Assembly: GCA_933207985.1 (NCBI GenBank)
Contig: OW240916.1
Coordinates: 132,732,834-132,796,833 of the forward strand
Direction of reading: 5' to 3'
DNA from: Pelobates cultripes
Lineage: Eukaryota; Chordata; Amphibia; Anura; Pelobatidae
Length of the DNA: 64,000 nucleotides
Below are positions 1-11,140 of this stretch, piece after piece. How positions within the stretch are numbered: position 1 is the first letter of the stretch; every line of letters starts with the position of its first letter. The notes beneath the pieces were generated by a model. That model saw only the letters and a list, made by a program, of their open reading frames with translations. It had not been told where the DNA came from and did no database searches. A program made the translations under genes and the position numbers.

Positions 1-790
1 CTCGTCTTTCCTCCAAGCTATACATGTTAAGATCCTTTAACTTTTCCTGGTAAGTTTTATGCTGTAATCCATGAACCAGTTTACTAGCCCTTCTCAGAAC
101 CCTCTCTAAGGTATCAATATCCTTCTGAAGATACGGTCTCCAGTACTGTGTACAATACTCCAAGTGAGGTCTCACCAGTGTTCTGTACAATGGCATGAGC
201 ACTTTCCTCTTTCTACTGCTAATACCTTTCCCTATACAACCAAGCATTCTGCTAGCATTTCCTGCTGCTCTATTACATTGTCTGCCTACCTTTAAGTCAT
301 CAGAAATAATCACCCCTAAATCCCTTTCTTCATATGTTGAGGTTAGGATTCTATCAAATATTCTGTAAAATCTCCTCCTTTACTGTGTTGATTCCCTTTA
401 TCTATTTAAATGTTTCTATCATTTCGCCCCATCTCGTCTTTCCCCCAAGCTATACATGTTAAGATCCTTTAACCTTTCCTTGTAAGTTTTTTCCTGCAAT
501 CCATGAACCAGTTTAGTAGCCTTCTCTGAACTCTCTCAATATCAATATCCTTCTGAAGATACGGTCTCCAGTACTGCGTACAATACTCCAAGTGAGATCT
601 CACCAGTGTTCTGTACAATGGCATGACCACTTCCCTCTTTCTATGGCTATTACCTCTCCCTATACAACCAAGCATTCTGCTAGCATTTCCTGCTACTTTA
701 TTACATTGCATGTCTACCTTTAAGTTATCTGAAATAATTAACCTAAATGTTGAGGTTAGGACTCTATAAAATATTGTATACTCTGCCCTT
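1..790 (-). repeat. CR1/L2-type LINE, ORF2 C-terminal region, two overlapping copies
   Basis: Read on the minus strand, 711-469 encodes a segment typical of the region after the reverse transcriptase in CR1/L2-type LINE ORF2: an ANRMLG-like start, then PLYRTLVRSHLEYC, then KDIDIERVQRRL. Bases 1-400 and 415-790 are similar to each other (both contain the same 'ctccaagctatacatgttaa' stretch and the same 'gatacggtctccagtact' stretch), so the tail is present twice in direct orientation. Both copies carry stops and indels, so this is a dead relic. The same LINE 3' region appears at 54826-55771. Assignment to CR1 versus L2 is inferred from protein resemblance only. Confidence 0.7.
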
Positions 791-878
791 GGGTTTTATA
801 TAATATGCATTATCTTGCAATTATCCACATTAAATGTCAGCTGCCACAACTCTGCAGAGTACCACAGTGGTTTCTTAT

Positions 879-1534
879 TTATTTACTTTTACTGACAAGT
901 CTGATGCAATTTTCTGTTGCCTTCAGCAGTGCAAATTTTAAATAATCCAATTTCTCTAGGACTCCATTTAAACTGCTCCATTCTGATAATGACACCTTTA
1001 CACATATTCTAATTTTAGAAAAGTCTGTTTTCCTAAAGTCTAAAACTTTTGTTTTTGTGTGATGTGATTCAGTCACTGTTATTATATAAAACCACACTGA
1101 CTGATGATCACTGGATCCTAAACTTTCACCTACAGTAATATCTGATACCAAAATCTCCATTTGTTAACACTAAATCTAGTATGGCCTCTTTACGAGTTGG
1201 CTCCTCAACGAATATGTGTGCTCCTGGCACAAGCAGCTATTTTGGTTTTCCAGTTCACATCAAGAAGATTAAAGTCACCCATGATGATAACTTCCCTTTT
1301 CATTTTAGCTATTTCCTCAACTAGTAGATTATCAAACTCTTCTATTTGTCCTGTGGGCCTATAAATCACATCTACACGAGTTACTGTGTGATTACCAAAT
1401 TCTAAATGTTCTTTCCACCATGTTAAACCGGCACTGTCATCGCCTGGGGACTTTACATAATTTGTACAGACCTCCAACGGTGACATCGCCGCTGAGGGTG
1501 GCCAGGAGGGGACAGGCAAAGGTGAGGTTAACAT
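879..1534 (-). pseudogene. LINE endonuclease-domain relic (CR1/L2-type)
   Basis: Minus-strand translation in two frames gives an apurinic-endonuclease-like fragment: YRPTGQIEEFDNLL followed by REVIIMGDFNLLDVNW (1205-1400), where GDFN is the conserved endonuclease motif. Then 1160-879 gives a segment with SLGSSDHQSV (the conserved SDH catalytic motif) and KVLDFRKTDF, the linker that leads into the reverse transcriptase. A frame change separates the two parts. The reverse transcriptase core that should follow is missing, so this piece and the tail at 1-790 are the two sides of an internally deleted, decayed LINE on the minus strand. Confidence 0.75.
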
Positions 1535-1789
1535 ATCTGAACCAGTGCCTTGCAGGCGGCACTATCTTCTTCTGCCCATTTTTCTTCTGTCAATGCATAT
1601 GAGAGTACAGCATTGAGGTCTAAAAAGAATTAAGCAGTAATGCTGGGAGGCAGGTAGGGAGTTCATGGTGGGAGGGAAGATTAAAGGTTCCTCTTGGAGG
1701 GCCATAGATGTATTTTAGGTGCAAAGACCAAAAATAGTGACCATGTGAAAATATTAATCAAATTACCTCAAATAAATATTGTGACTTGA

Positions 1790-2910
1790 AACAGGAGAGG
1801 CTCACGTATGAAAAGAAAAACAAAGAAAAAACATGAAAATAGTGTAATTCTGTGAAATTCTACTAAATGGTGCTTTCAGGTGGAATATAGTCTAAATACA
1901 CCTGGCTGTAGGTAGTATGGCAGATGATGTGTTTACAAATTACACCAAGCCTCTTGGATGAATAATTTTGTAGTATGATTTCATCAGAAATAAACACAGA
2001 AAAATAGTCAATAGTGCATATGGTACTGAATTGCAAATGAGTATATAAGATAAGAAAAAAACTCACTCACATGGATGAGAGCCTGTGGATACTGGCTCGG
2101 GTATGGATAGCAATGTGCTGTATAGGTATAGCATAACCCTCAATTGGAGACAGAAACCCAGCAGCAAACTACCTGGCAGTCAAGTCAGTGCATATAAAAG
2201 CACTTACATAAAAGCAGCTTGGCTATACAAATAAAAAAGACAAATAAATGTCCTCAAATTTCCTGCTGCCCTCCAATGCACGTTTCACTGTAGTAGATCA
2301 GCTTCCTCAGTCATATTCTGCTGCTGTGATGTCCAGTTTTAAGCCCTCCCAGTTTAACGTATTAAAGGAGGGGCATCTAGTGGGTGGGTGCTGGATTTGG
2401 TTTAATAGCAAGAAGACTGTATTCATGCCTATAGTAGGAGTGTCTAGTTTAACATTTAGAAAGTTCCAATTCTGGCAACTCACACGTTGTGACAGTAACC
2501 AGCACAAATAGAAACAGAAAAAAAGAGAAAGTATGTTCCGATTACGATTGCGATCAAATTCACCACTCATATTGAATTATACAAATAAGCATAAAAAAAT
2601 AATTAACATATTTATGAAGCAAATAAATAAATTTAAAATATATTTTAAAAATATCATAATAGGTTAAGCAACTAAATTGGCAATCTATGGATCTCACTCC
2701 CCCTTATATAAATATTTATGTATATAATAACATTGTATGTAATTGATTTAAGAGAAGTAAGATGGGGCCTATCTGTGTAGGAGGTAAATGTATATTTTAT
2801 ATTTAAAGCAATGAAGAGCTCAAATATGAATAAAAATATATAATAATATTAATAAAAATGTATAAAACCTGATGGATCACAGAATTGATAATAACAATTA
2901 TGTTAAAAAT
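1790..2910 (-). repeat. Interspersed repeat of unknown class, copy A
   Basis: This AT-rich segment is the reverse complement of 16576-17019 plus 18563-18960 (copy B) over about 800 bp, and its 2660-2910 part matches the direct copies at 8690-8850 and 8925-9121. I do not recognise the family and see no long open frame. Copy A is useful because it lacks the TTAA element that splits copy B and lacks the hAT inserted next to the 9.1-kb copy, so it acts as an empty-site reference for both. Confidence 0.65.
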
Positions 2911-3904
2911 TGATAAAGTTCAAAATCTGCATTTAAACCGAATGGTCTCAACATATTAAATGTAAAAATGTATTGCATCTCTTTTTTTCATTTAGTTTTA
3001 CTTTAGTTAATATCTACTAATTGTATCTATATGAAAAAATGGAGGGCTTTGGGATTAGAATCATGCTTTTAATTTTCAAACTTATTTAAAATGTTTGTAT
3101 AATGCGCCTAAATTCTAATATGGAGAGATCTAATGGTTTGCCAATATAATATTGATGGGCAAATAAGGGCATAAATTACATTTTTAGAGAAACAGGTGCT
3201 TACATGTTTTAATTAAAAAAAATATTTATTTTGATAATCAAAAAAGTTAGTCATATGTAATATGCTATTGCCTGTGACTTTATAGGCTGAACATTGACCA
3301 CATCTAAAAAAAAAGTATTTCTTGGTTTAAAAAGTTGGTGTGGTTAGATATATCTTTAAAATTATATTTCACTTAAAATCATCTGTGTTTTTTTCGGGAA
3401 GATTGTTTCCAATTTGTGGTCCTTTAGAAGAATTGACCGGTATTATTTATAATGGTTTTCAATTTTTGCTACTACAATTATCGTCACAGATGAAAGGAAT
3501 TCTCTAAACAAAATTATTATTTTTCATTTTATATTTCAATAATTGATTTCTTGGTTCTTTTTCCACTACATTTTGCACTTGAATTAATATGTCTGGTTGA
3601 TATCCTTTTTCTACAAAATCACTCTTGAATTTGTTAATCTGTTCTCGAGATATTTTTCATCAGTGCAGTCACTTTTAACATGTAAAAACTGGCTTTTAGG
3701 TAAGTTATTAAGCCAATTTGAGTCATGGCAGCTGTTATTAAAATATACCTGTTTATATCCACAGGTTTAAAAAAAAAAAAAGTATTTTGTTTTAATTTGT
3801 GAATTTTCAATGTAGACTAGAACATTTACACTGAAAATTCACAGATTGAAAAAAAAAAAACCTTTTTAAATGCAGATGTTGAACTTTATCATTTAAAAAA
3901 AAAT
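2911..3904. other. AT-rich stretch with no gene seen
   Basis: Very AT-rich with homopolymer runs (around 3768-3782 and 3848-3860). The flanks of these runs, 3786-3808 and 3828-3848, contain a near-inverted pair reading 'gtgaattttcaatgtagac' and its approximate complement. No exon, RNA gene or recognised repeat could be supported. Confidence 0.4.
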
Positions 3905-4434
3905 AATAGTTGGGGGATGGGGCCTGACTGCAATAGCGATTGGATGTTTTTTCTCAGAGCTCTTCCAGTCTCAAACTAATTAGTCAAGTCGCCAGCACTT
4001 TTAGCTCTTGTAACTTGAGCAACTTAAACTACCTGGGCATCCTGCATCAAATGACCAGCCTGGGGTTGACTCCAGTGGTCATCTGTGGTGCTCCAACAGA
4101 AAAACTTAATCGCCAGTACCAGGGGTGAATTTACCACAAGGCAAACAAGGCATTTGCCTAGGGCGGCACTTTCAGGGGGGCAGCAAAAAATGCCTCCCCA
4201 AGTGGCCAGGTAAATGCCTTGTTTGTCTTGTGTACTGGGGGGCCCTAGAGCTGGCTGCCACCTTAGGGCCCCCCTAGGTGTTAAAGTACTAATATTCTAG
4301 CCGGGTGATTAGGGAGATATGTCCTTTTAGATTAAAAAAAATATTAATAATTGGTGAGTGTATGAGAAAATTAGTGTTTGTGCCTGTCAGTGAGTGTGTG
4401 TTTGTGTCTGTCATTGTGTGTGTGTGTCTGACAT

Positions 4435-4465
<31 letters not shown>

Positions 4466-5246
4466 CGGTCAGTCAAAAAAAAAGGCCTTGACACAAATTG
4501 GTGGGGCAAATTTAGATAAGGGAGTGCTGAAATTAGTCGTGCCTAGGGCAGCACAAATCCAGAATACACCACTGGCCAGTACGTAAGACCTGGCGGGTGT
4601 TGGGAAAGGGAGAAGCGGACGATCTTCTGGCCTAACATGCACTGACCCGCACAAGTTCTAGCCCCATTACCCCTCCCCCTGTGGACCGGGCCACTTACCT
4701 TCACAGAAGACATATGGCGCTGCCACGATTCCAGTGACATCTCAAGCCGACGCATCCACAATGGTGGAGACCGCATGTCCCAGGCTCCTTCTGAGGGAAA
4801 GGTCCGGAACTCAACTGCCTCAGTGAGGAATTCTGGCAAGGCTAAAAATTTATTGCATCTGAGCTGGTATCTCCAGCCTAACCCTCAGTCACATGATCAC
4901 ATGGTGACCGTGTGATTCACATCTTTCTGTTTTCATGTGTATTGCGTATTCCTTGTGTTCTAATATTTTTATGAACATATGTTATTTTACAGTTTTTTTA
5001 TAGTGCTCTGGACGACCCCATTTCTTTCTCTCAGAGCCCACTGAGGTGGAACCATTGTTAGTTACTAAGCATGTTATATCCTTTTACCTATTAATTTAAA
5101 AAATGTGCAGTGATACTGAATGCTATACTAATGCCTCTTTATATCTAATTCAAAGCCTGCTCTAGCTGTTGTGGCTCAGCAAGCCTGTTTGCCCTATATA
5201 TGCACAGTTACAATAAAGACTTATAAAAAAGTAAAAATAAATAAAT
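3905..5246 (+). repeat. Probable non-LTR retrotransposon fragment, split by a hAT
   Basis: Moderately GC-rich sequence on both sides of the hAT at 4120-4574 was once continuous, because the hAT is bounded by a perfect 8-bp duplication. The 3' end has an AATAAA signal near 5213 followed by an A-rich tail, as in L1-like elements. No intact protein is encoded. The assignment rests on the tail, not on a conserved domain. Confidence 0.4.
4120..4574. mobile_element. hAT non-autonomous element (MITE) with GTCCAGTAC-type 8-bp TSD: GCCAGTAC
   Basis: The element begins CAGGGGTGAAT and ends with the complement of CAGTGGTGTAT, giving short imperfect terminal inverted repeats. It is flanked by a perfect 8-bp duplication GCCAGTAC at 4112-4119 and 4575-4582, the length typical of the hAT superfamily. 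The inside carries a GTGTCTG microsatellite (4380-4466) and no transposase. The phrases 'aggcaaacaaggcatttgcc' and 'cctagggcagcacaaa' are shared with the larger element at 17135-18155, so the two belong to one family. Confidence 0.9.
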
Positions 5247-5423
5247 AATAGTTATTATCTATTCTGTGATCAGGGCCGGTGCAAGGATTTTTGCCGCCCT
5301 AGGCAAAAGTAAAGTTTGCCCCCACCCCCATGTGACATCACAATGCCCCACCCATATGATCTGCCATGGTAACTAACGCCAGTGCTGCAGTGCCGCTGTG
5401 TTTACATTAAAAGGCCTGCAGGG

Positions 5424-7444
5424 CAACTCGTCAACGCATGTCCGGGGTCTTAATGGCCTTGGACGCAGAAAAGGCTTTCGATCGCCTAAATTGGACGTAC
5501 ATGGAAACTGTTCTACAAGCTTATGGATTCTCGGAATCCTTCATCACGAGTATTATGGCCCTTTACTCCGCGCCATCGGCGAAAGTACTGAACTCAGGAT
5601 TCCTATCTAAAAGCTTTGACATCTCCAATGGTACGAGATAAGGGTGTCCCCTATCACCCCTCATATTTATCTTATGCTTAGAGCCTCTCATTCGAACAAT
5701 CAAACAAGACCCCTTACTGCCAGGCTTTACCACACCAGCAGGGGAAAAGAAGCTTGCTTTATTTGCAGACGATGTTATTCTTTTTTTAGCAAACCCTAGA
5801 TGTGCCATTTCCCATCTCATGTATACTCTTGCCTCATATGGTAACTTGTCATTTTATAAAAATAACATCAGCAAAACACAAATACTCCCTCTGAACCTCA
5901 AACCCCAGGTCACAGCCGATTTGAAATTACAATTCCCCTTTGATTGGCGCAAGACTTCCGTTACATATTTAGGCATCAAACTTACACTATCACACTCTCA
6001 AACTATAAAAGAAAATCATGAGGCAGTCCTACTGAAAATATCCAACCAATTGAAATCCTGGGATAATTTGAACACTTCTTGGATAGGAAGAGTGAATTCG
6101 GTTAAAATGATGGCGCTCCCTCATATTCTATATCTTTTTAGAACACTACCCATCACTCTTCCCAAATCAATTCTTACGAAATTCCAATCAACTATCAACG
6201 CGCACATTTGGAAAAGAAAACCTCCGAGAGTCGCTGCTCACTCCCTATGGAACCCCATCCATCAGGGTGGCCTGAGCGTTCCCAATATCACAAACTACTA
6301 CAAAGCATCCACGCTAGCACAGAGCCTGGACATTATGTCAGAGAAAGCCAGCCCAATTTGGCTTAAACTTGAACAAGCATGTAGCCAACTCCATTCCCTA
6401 TCTGACACTATGTGGGCCACAAAAAAATGCCCTACCCACCCACCATTGCCATGCACAAAATTTCTTCTGAACTCTTGGAAAGCATGGAGCTCGAACCTCT
6501 GTTCCAATCAAGAATTTCTCTACTTGGCACCATTACGAGTCCTGTCTACAATATCACCAGACTTGTCGATAACGCACTGGCATCACCAAGGCTTAACCCA
6601 TGTTTACTCCTTGTATAACTCCAAGGGCCTTCGCACATTCCCTGACTTACAAGTCTCTCATAACCTACCACATAGGGATATCTTCCTCTACTTGAGAGTC
6701 AAGCATATATTGCACACTGCAACTATTAAATATCAAGACCCATCAACACTTAGCTCAATAGGCCACTCTTGCTACAACATAAGCACAACTCGCAACCCGC
6801 CGAAATTCCTCTCAGTGTGCTACCTAGCCCAATTAAACATGTCCAAGGAAACTAAATTACCTTATATGCTAAACTGGGAAAAAGACTTTGGTACAGAGTT
6901 CCATCTCAAGGACTGGCTATCTGCGATAACAACTACCAAAAAATCCACCAAATGTGTTAATCTATGGGAAGCATACTTTAAGGTACTAATGAGATGGTAT
7001 TTAGTGCCCGATAGGTTGAGCAAAATATACCTAACGGCTGCTCCTACATGCTGGAGGTGCAATAGTGGAAGGGGCACAATATTACACATTTTCTGGGAAT
7101 GCCCACACCTGGGTACTTTTTGGAACTACGTGAAGAACGTCATACACTCCATCTCCGGGTTACAACTCTCCCTACGTCCTGACTTTTACTTGCTTCATCT
7201 AATACCGAACATGAACCAACTCCCCTCGACGGCAGCTGTACTTAATACTCTGATTGCGGCAAAATTATGCATTGCGTCTCATTGGAAGAGTGACTTTATC
7301 CCATCAGCAAAAGAACTGCTTAACAGAATAAACACTACGTACTGCTATGAAAAGGAATGGGCAATAAAAGGGAACATGACCAAATTCAACGGACAATGGA
7401 AAGGATGGGAAACCACGTACAAATACCGCATCGACTCGGGATAA
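5424..7444 (+). pseudogene. L1-like ORF2 reverse transcriptase, truncated, one internal stop
   Basis: One frame is open from the truncation point to 7444 apart from a TAA at 5639-5641. The reading shows LDAEKAFDRLNW (RT motif A region), then the stop in place of the Gln expected before GCPLSPLIF, then LFADDVILFL at about 5758-5790 (catalytic YADD/FADD box), and near the C terminus CWRCNSGRGTILHIFWECP, the L1 Cys-rich motif. The stop is explained by a single C-to-T change in a CAA codon, so the copy looks fairly young. The endonuclease domain is absent, so the copy cannot encode a complete ORF2. Confidence 0.92.
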
Positions 7445-8528
7445 ATTCCGTCTCTAGGATGAAAGGCACTCTCACACTACATTTAAGGTCGCTCGGATGT
7501 GAGGGTCTCATGTCTCATGTCCCTTGCCTCTTGTCTCTTGTTTCTTATCTTCTCTGACCTAACATCTCTTTCGCTCCTCTCCTCTCTCCCTCCTCTCCTT
7601 TCTCTACTCTCTCCTTTATTCCCCTGTCCCTCCTCCTCGCCTCCCCCGCCCCCCTTCCTTTACATCTCATCCTTGTTCATTATCTTCCCTCTACCTCTTC
7701 TACATCAACTCCTCTAACACTCCATAATGACTAATCTAAAGGGCCATCGACTAAGCAAGTGCACAATGGATGGCGTGGTTCCGTGGCTGGACTAACTGTC
7801 CTCACGTGTATATATGATATTCACCAGAACGCACCAGTAGGCAATATTCTAGTCAAACTATTTAAATCTAAAACATGGAATGTCTGGAGACAAAATCCCC
7901 TATCAGAGGCTCCCTCCCACCTTCTTTATGACCACAAAGCCAATATTAACACATTTTGAACCAGGTACAGTAAACTAAGCACAGCTCTGACCTCTCCGTA
8001 GCCCCTGCCATGGTCTACCACCCCAGCATACAGACGCTCATATACCGCCACTAGGAGAATCACACGTACTCGAGTAAGAGCCATTATCATTAATCAACGG
8101 CCCCTCTAGCACCTGTACCTCAACTCAATCTAGCGTCATAGGACCTTAAAGGTGATATATGTCATTCTGAATGTGTTTAAGCATGTTGGATCAGTCTATT
8201 CCACTCTAGTCCTGCCATGTCCGAATCATTGCTGTAAAAACCCGAAGATGTTACGATGTTCTCTTTATTTATATTATATAACATGTATGAATATTATGTA
8301 CACATGCATTTAACTACTGCACGGTTATTATACTAAGAACGCTGGCTGCATAATGCCTGCATGTATGTACAACCCACCATGTAAATGCTCCTGTAATGAG
8401 TGAAATGTACAAAATCCAATCTGTCTGTAATCCCCCCAACCCCACCCCCTCCCTTTTTCTACTTTCTGTACCCCCACTGTTATTTTACTCTTATGCAAAA
8501 TTCTATCAATAAAAATCAGATATTGAAA
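5424..8528 (+). mobile_element. 5'-truncated L1-clade LINE with 15-bp target duplication
   Basis: A LINE bounded by a 15-bp duplication AAAAGGCCTGCAGGG (5409-5423 and 8529-8543). The site reads TT/AAAA, the preferred L1 endonuclease cut. It contains the C-terminal two thirds of ORF2 (to 7444), about 1.08 kb of 3' untranslated sequence with a C/T-rich block at 7560-7700, an AATAAA signal near 8508 and a short A tail. The 5' end is truncated within the reverse transcriptase, the usual outcome of incomplete target-primed reverse transcription. Confidence 0.92.
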
Positions 8529-8660
8529 AAAAGGCCTGCAGGGACAGGCAATGGACACCAGAACCACTACATTAAGCTGAAGTGGTTCTGGGGACTAGAG
8601 ATTAGTGCCACGAATAATATACTAGATTGCCTACTTACAACCAGATGAGGATGGGCTCTA

Positions 8661-9121
8661 GCTAATAAATCATGTTTTTAAAGTATCTTAATATGCTGAG
8701 TAACTAAATGGACAATCTATGGATCTCACTCCCCCTTAAATAAATATTTATGTATATCATAAAATTGTAAATGATTTAACTGAAGTAAGGTGGGGAATAT
8801 CTGTGAATTAGGCAAATGTATATTTCAATGAGGTTTCAAATATGAATAAGATACTTTAAAAATATTATTTATTAGTTTAGAGTAAACTAATAAATAATAT
8901 TTTTAAAGTATCTTAATATGCTGAGTAACTAAATGGACAATCTATGGATCTCACTCCCCCTTAAATAAATATGTATGTATATCATAAAATTGTCAATGAT
9001 TTAACTAAAGTAAGGTGGGGAATATCTGTGAATTAGGCAAATGTATATTTCAATGAGGTTTCAAATATGAATAAGAATAAATAAGATTAATACAAATATT
9101 TAAAACCAGATGGATCACAGA
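8661..9121 (+). repeat. Tandem duplication of the unknown repeat, with palindromic junction
   Basis: Two direct copies (about 8675-8850 and 8905-9121) share the same order: 'aagtatcttaatatgctgag', 'ctatggatctcactccccct' and 'gcaaatgtatatttcaatga'. They are the same family as 2660-2910. The junction between them is a perfect inverted repeat, 8847-8879 and 8883-8915, 33-bp arms around a 3-base spacer. Confidence 0.85.
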
Positions 9122-9494
9122 CAGGGCCGGCGCTACCTGTTAGGCGGACTAGGCAGCCGCCTAGGGCGCCCCTTGGGAAAGGGCTCCGCCAGGAGCGCCG
9201 GCCCCCTCATACTGCAGCCGCCCGAGCGCTCTGTAGAGAGCCTCAGGCAGCTGCAGCTTTGCCCGGGCAGCACGTCCATGAGGGCGCACCGCCCGGGCAC
9301 AGCATGAGGAGAGGGGCTGACAGGAGGGAAGCGCTCAGCGCTCCCTCCTGTCACTCCCTCACTGTAGCGTGGCCGAGCCCTCTATTGGTCCGCGGGTACA
9401 GGGAGCATCTGTCTCCTGTACCTGGCCGGACTAACAGGAAGTTAGAGATGCTCCCTGTACCCGCAGACCAATAGAGGGCTCGGCCACGCTACAA

Positions 9495-10320
9495 CAATGG
9501 TAGGGAAGGGGGGGGGGAATTGACAGGGAAGGGGGAGTGGAATTGACAGGGAAGGGGGGGAATTGACAGGGAAAGGGGGGAATTGACAGGGAAGGGGGGG
9601 AATTGACAGGGAAAGGGGGGGAATTGACAGGGATGGGGGGGATTTGACAGGGAAGGAGGGAATAAATTGACAGGGAAGGGGGGGAATAAATTGACAGGGG
9701 AGGGGGGGGAATAAATTGACAGGGAGGGTGGGGGAATAAACTGGAGCGGGGAGAATACATTGAAAATGGAGGGTATCAAATTGGAGAGGGGTGGGAATAA
9801 AATTGAAAGGGAGGGGTGATAAATTGACAGGGATAAATTGACAGCAGGGAGGGAGGATAAATTGACAGGAGAGTGGGGGGGAATAAAATTGAAAGGAGGG
9901 TGGGGAATAAATTGAAAAGGGGGAAATAAATTGATCGGGGAATAAATTGAAAGGGAGGGTGGGGGGAATAAATTGACAGGGAGGGAGGAATAAATTGAAA
10001 GGGAGGGAATAAATTGAAAAGGAGGGTAAAGAAATTCACACGGTGGGTGGGAAGAAATTGACAAGGAGGGGAATTGACGGGGGAGGGAGGCAGGGGGAAT
10101 GAGAGTGGGGAGGGGAGAAGAGAGTGACAACGGGGGAGAAGAGAGTGACAAGGGAAGGGGAAGAAGAGAGGGACAAGCAGGGGAGAAGAGCGTGACAAGG
10201 GAGGGGGGAGAAGAGAGGGACAAGCAGGGGAGAAGAGAGTGACAAGGGAGGGGGGGAGAAGAGAGGGACAAGGGGAGAGAAGAGAGGGACAAGGGAGGGA
10301 GAGGGGGGAGAAGAGATTGA
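9495..10320 (+). repeat. Polypurine minisatellite
   Basis: Units of roughly 17-20 bp built on AATTGACAGGGAAGGGGGG up to about 10090, then a GAGAAGAGAGGGACAAG-type repeat. Nearly all purine on the + strand, with many runs of four or more G. Long open frames on the minus strand (Pro/Ser/Phe/Leu-rich) are by-products of the repeat, not genes. The same array is in copy 2 at about 14935-15760. Confidence 0.9.
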
Positions 10321-10329
10321 CATCCATCA

Positions 10330-10660
10330 CACACACAAAATGCACCCCTTACACACAAAGACAATGCACCCCTTGCACACAGAAAAACACACAATGCATT
10401 ACACACAGACACACACACAAGCAATGCAACCCTTACACACAATGCATCCCTTACACACACAGAAATACACAATGCATTCCTTACACACACTCAATGCACC
10501 CCTTACACACACTCAATGCACCCCCACAGACACACACTCAATGCACCCCTTACAGACGCATACGCTGCATCCCGTACATACACAGAAACACACCATGCAG
10601 CCCTTACACATACAAACACAGATTCACACAATGCATTCCTTACACACATATCAGGACATC
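10330..10660 (+). repeat. ACACAATGCACCCCTTAC minisatellite
   Basis: Irregular units of about 18-24 bp with the recurring words ATGCACCCCTTACACACA. It creates open frames in all three + frames with His/Thr/Pro repeats, which I treat as non-coding. An identical block lies at 15768-16098 in the second hAT copy. Confidence 0.9.
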
Positions 10661-11140
10661 CCCCTACTCCACCCCTTGTGAACAAACTAATTGGTGAAAC
10701 ATGAAGGTGGACCCTGGGACCCAGACCTTGAGCTGTGTAAAGGGCCTTAAAAAAATGGAGCTGCTTCCCGTTCTCCCAGAACATTGATTTTTGTGACCAC
10801 AGTTACAAACAGCCTCCAGAGAGCCTGTTCTACACCAGACCAGTGGAGCCAGACTGCAGCTAGAGCCCATCATCATCCTCATCTGGTTGTAAGTAGGCAA
10901 TCTAGTTTATTATTCATGGCACTAATCTCTAGTCGCCAGAACCACTTAAGCTTAATGTACTGGTTCTGGTGTCCATAGCCTGTTCCTGCAGGCCTTTTAA
11001 TGTAAACACGGCGGCACTGCAGCACTGGCATTAGTTAACATGGCAAATCATATGGGTGGGGCATTGTGATGTCACATGTGGGGGGGGGCGGCAAACTTTA
11101 CTTTTGACTTTGGGGGGCAAAAATCCTTGCACCGGCCCTG

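Larger units (their letters stand above)
5271..8660 (-). mobile_element. hAT fragment (right end), split by an L1 insertion
   Basis: Bases 5271-5423 plus 8544-8660 are the reverse complement of the last ~270 bp of the hAT copies ending at 11140 and 16574. The terminus CAGGGCCGGTGCAAGG is intact at 5271. The inner side stops abruptly at 8660, so the rest of the element is missing here. The 8 bp just outside the terminus (TCTGTGAT, 5263-5270) are the reverse complement of the 8 bp outside the opposite terminus at 9122. The L1 at 5424-8528 inserted later, since it interrupts this sequence. Confidence 0.8.
9122..11140 (+). mobile_element. hAT-like non-autonomous element, copy 1
   Basis: Ends are CAGGGCCGGCGC on the left and the complement of CAGGGCCGGTGC on the right. 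Inside, in order: a GC-rich block with a near-perfect palindrome (arms 9363-9410 and 9446-9493, one mismatch), a polypurine minisatellite (9495-10320), an ACACAATGCACCCC-type repeat (10330-10660), and a 300-bp right end. No transposase is encoded. The flanking 8-mers differ (ATCACAGA left, CCTACAAC right), so this copy has lost its simple target duplication; superfamily placement rests on the ends and on similarity to hAT relatives in this window. Confidence 0.8.

Noticed and set aside
9489..10490. 333-codon minus-strand open frame rich in Pro, Ser, Leu and Phe, and its 338-codon twin at 14912-15928
   Set aside because: They are translations of a polypurine minisatellite inside a transposon, with equally long frames in the other phases.
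10239..10697. 152-codon frame rich in Thr, His and Pro, duplicated at 15677-16135
   Set aside because: It is created by the ACACAATGCACCCC repeat, with parallel frames in all phases and no domain.
9122..11140. Simple 8-bp target duplication for hAT copy 1
   Set aside because: The flanking 8-mers ATCACAGA and CCTACAAC do not match; the matching partner is the inverted TCTGTGAT at 5263.
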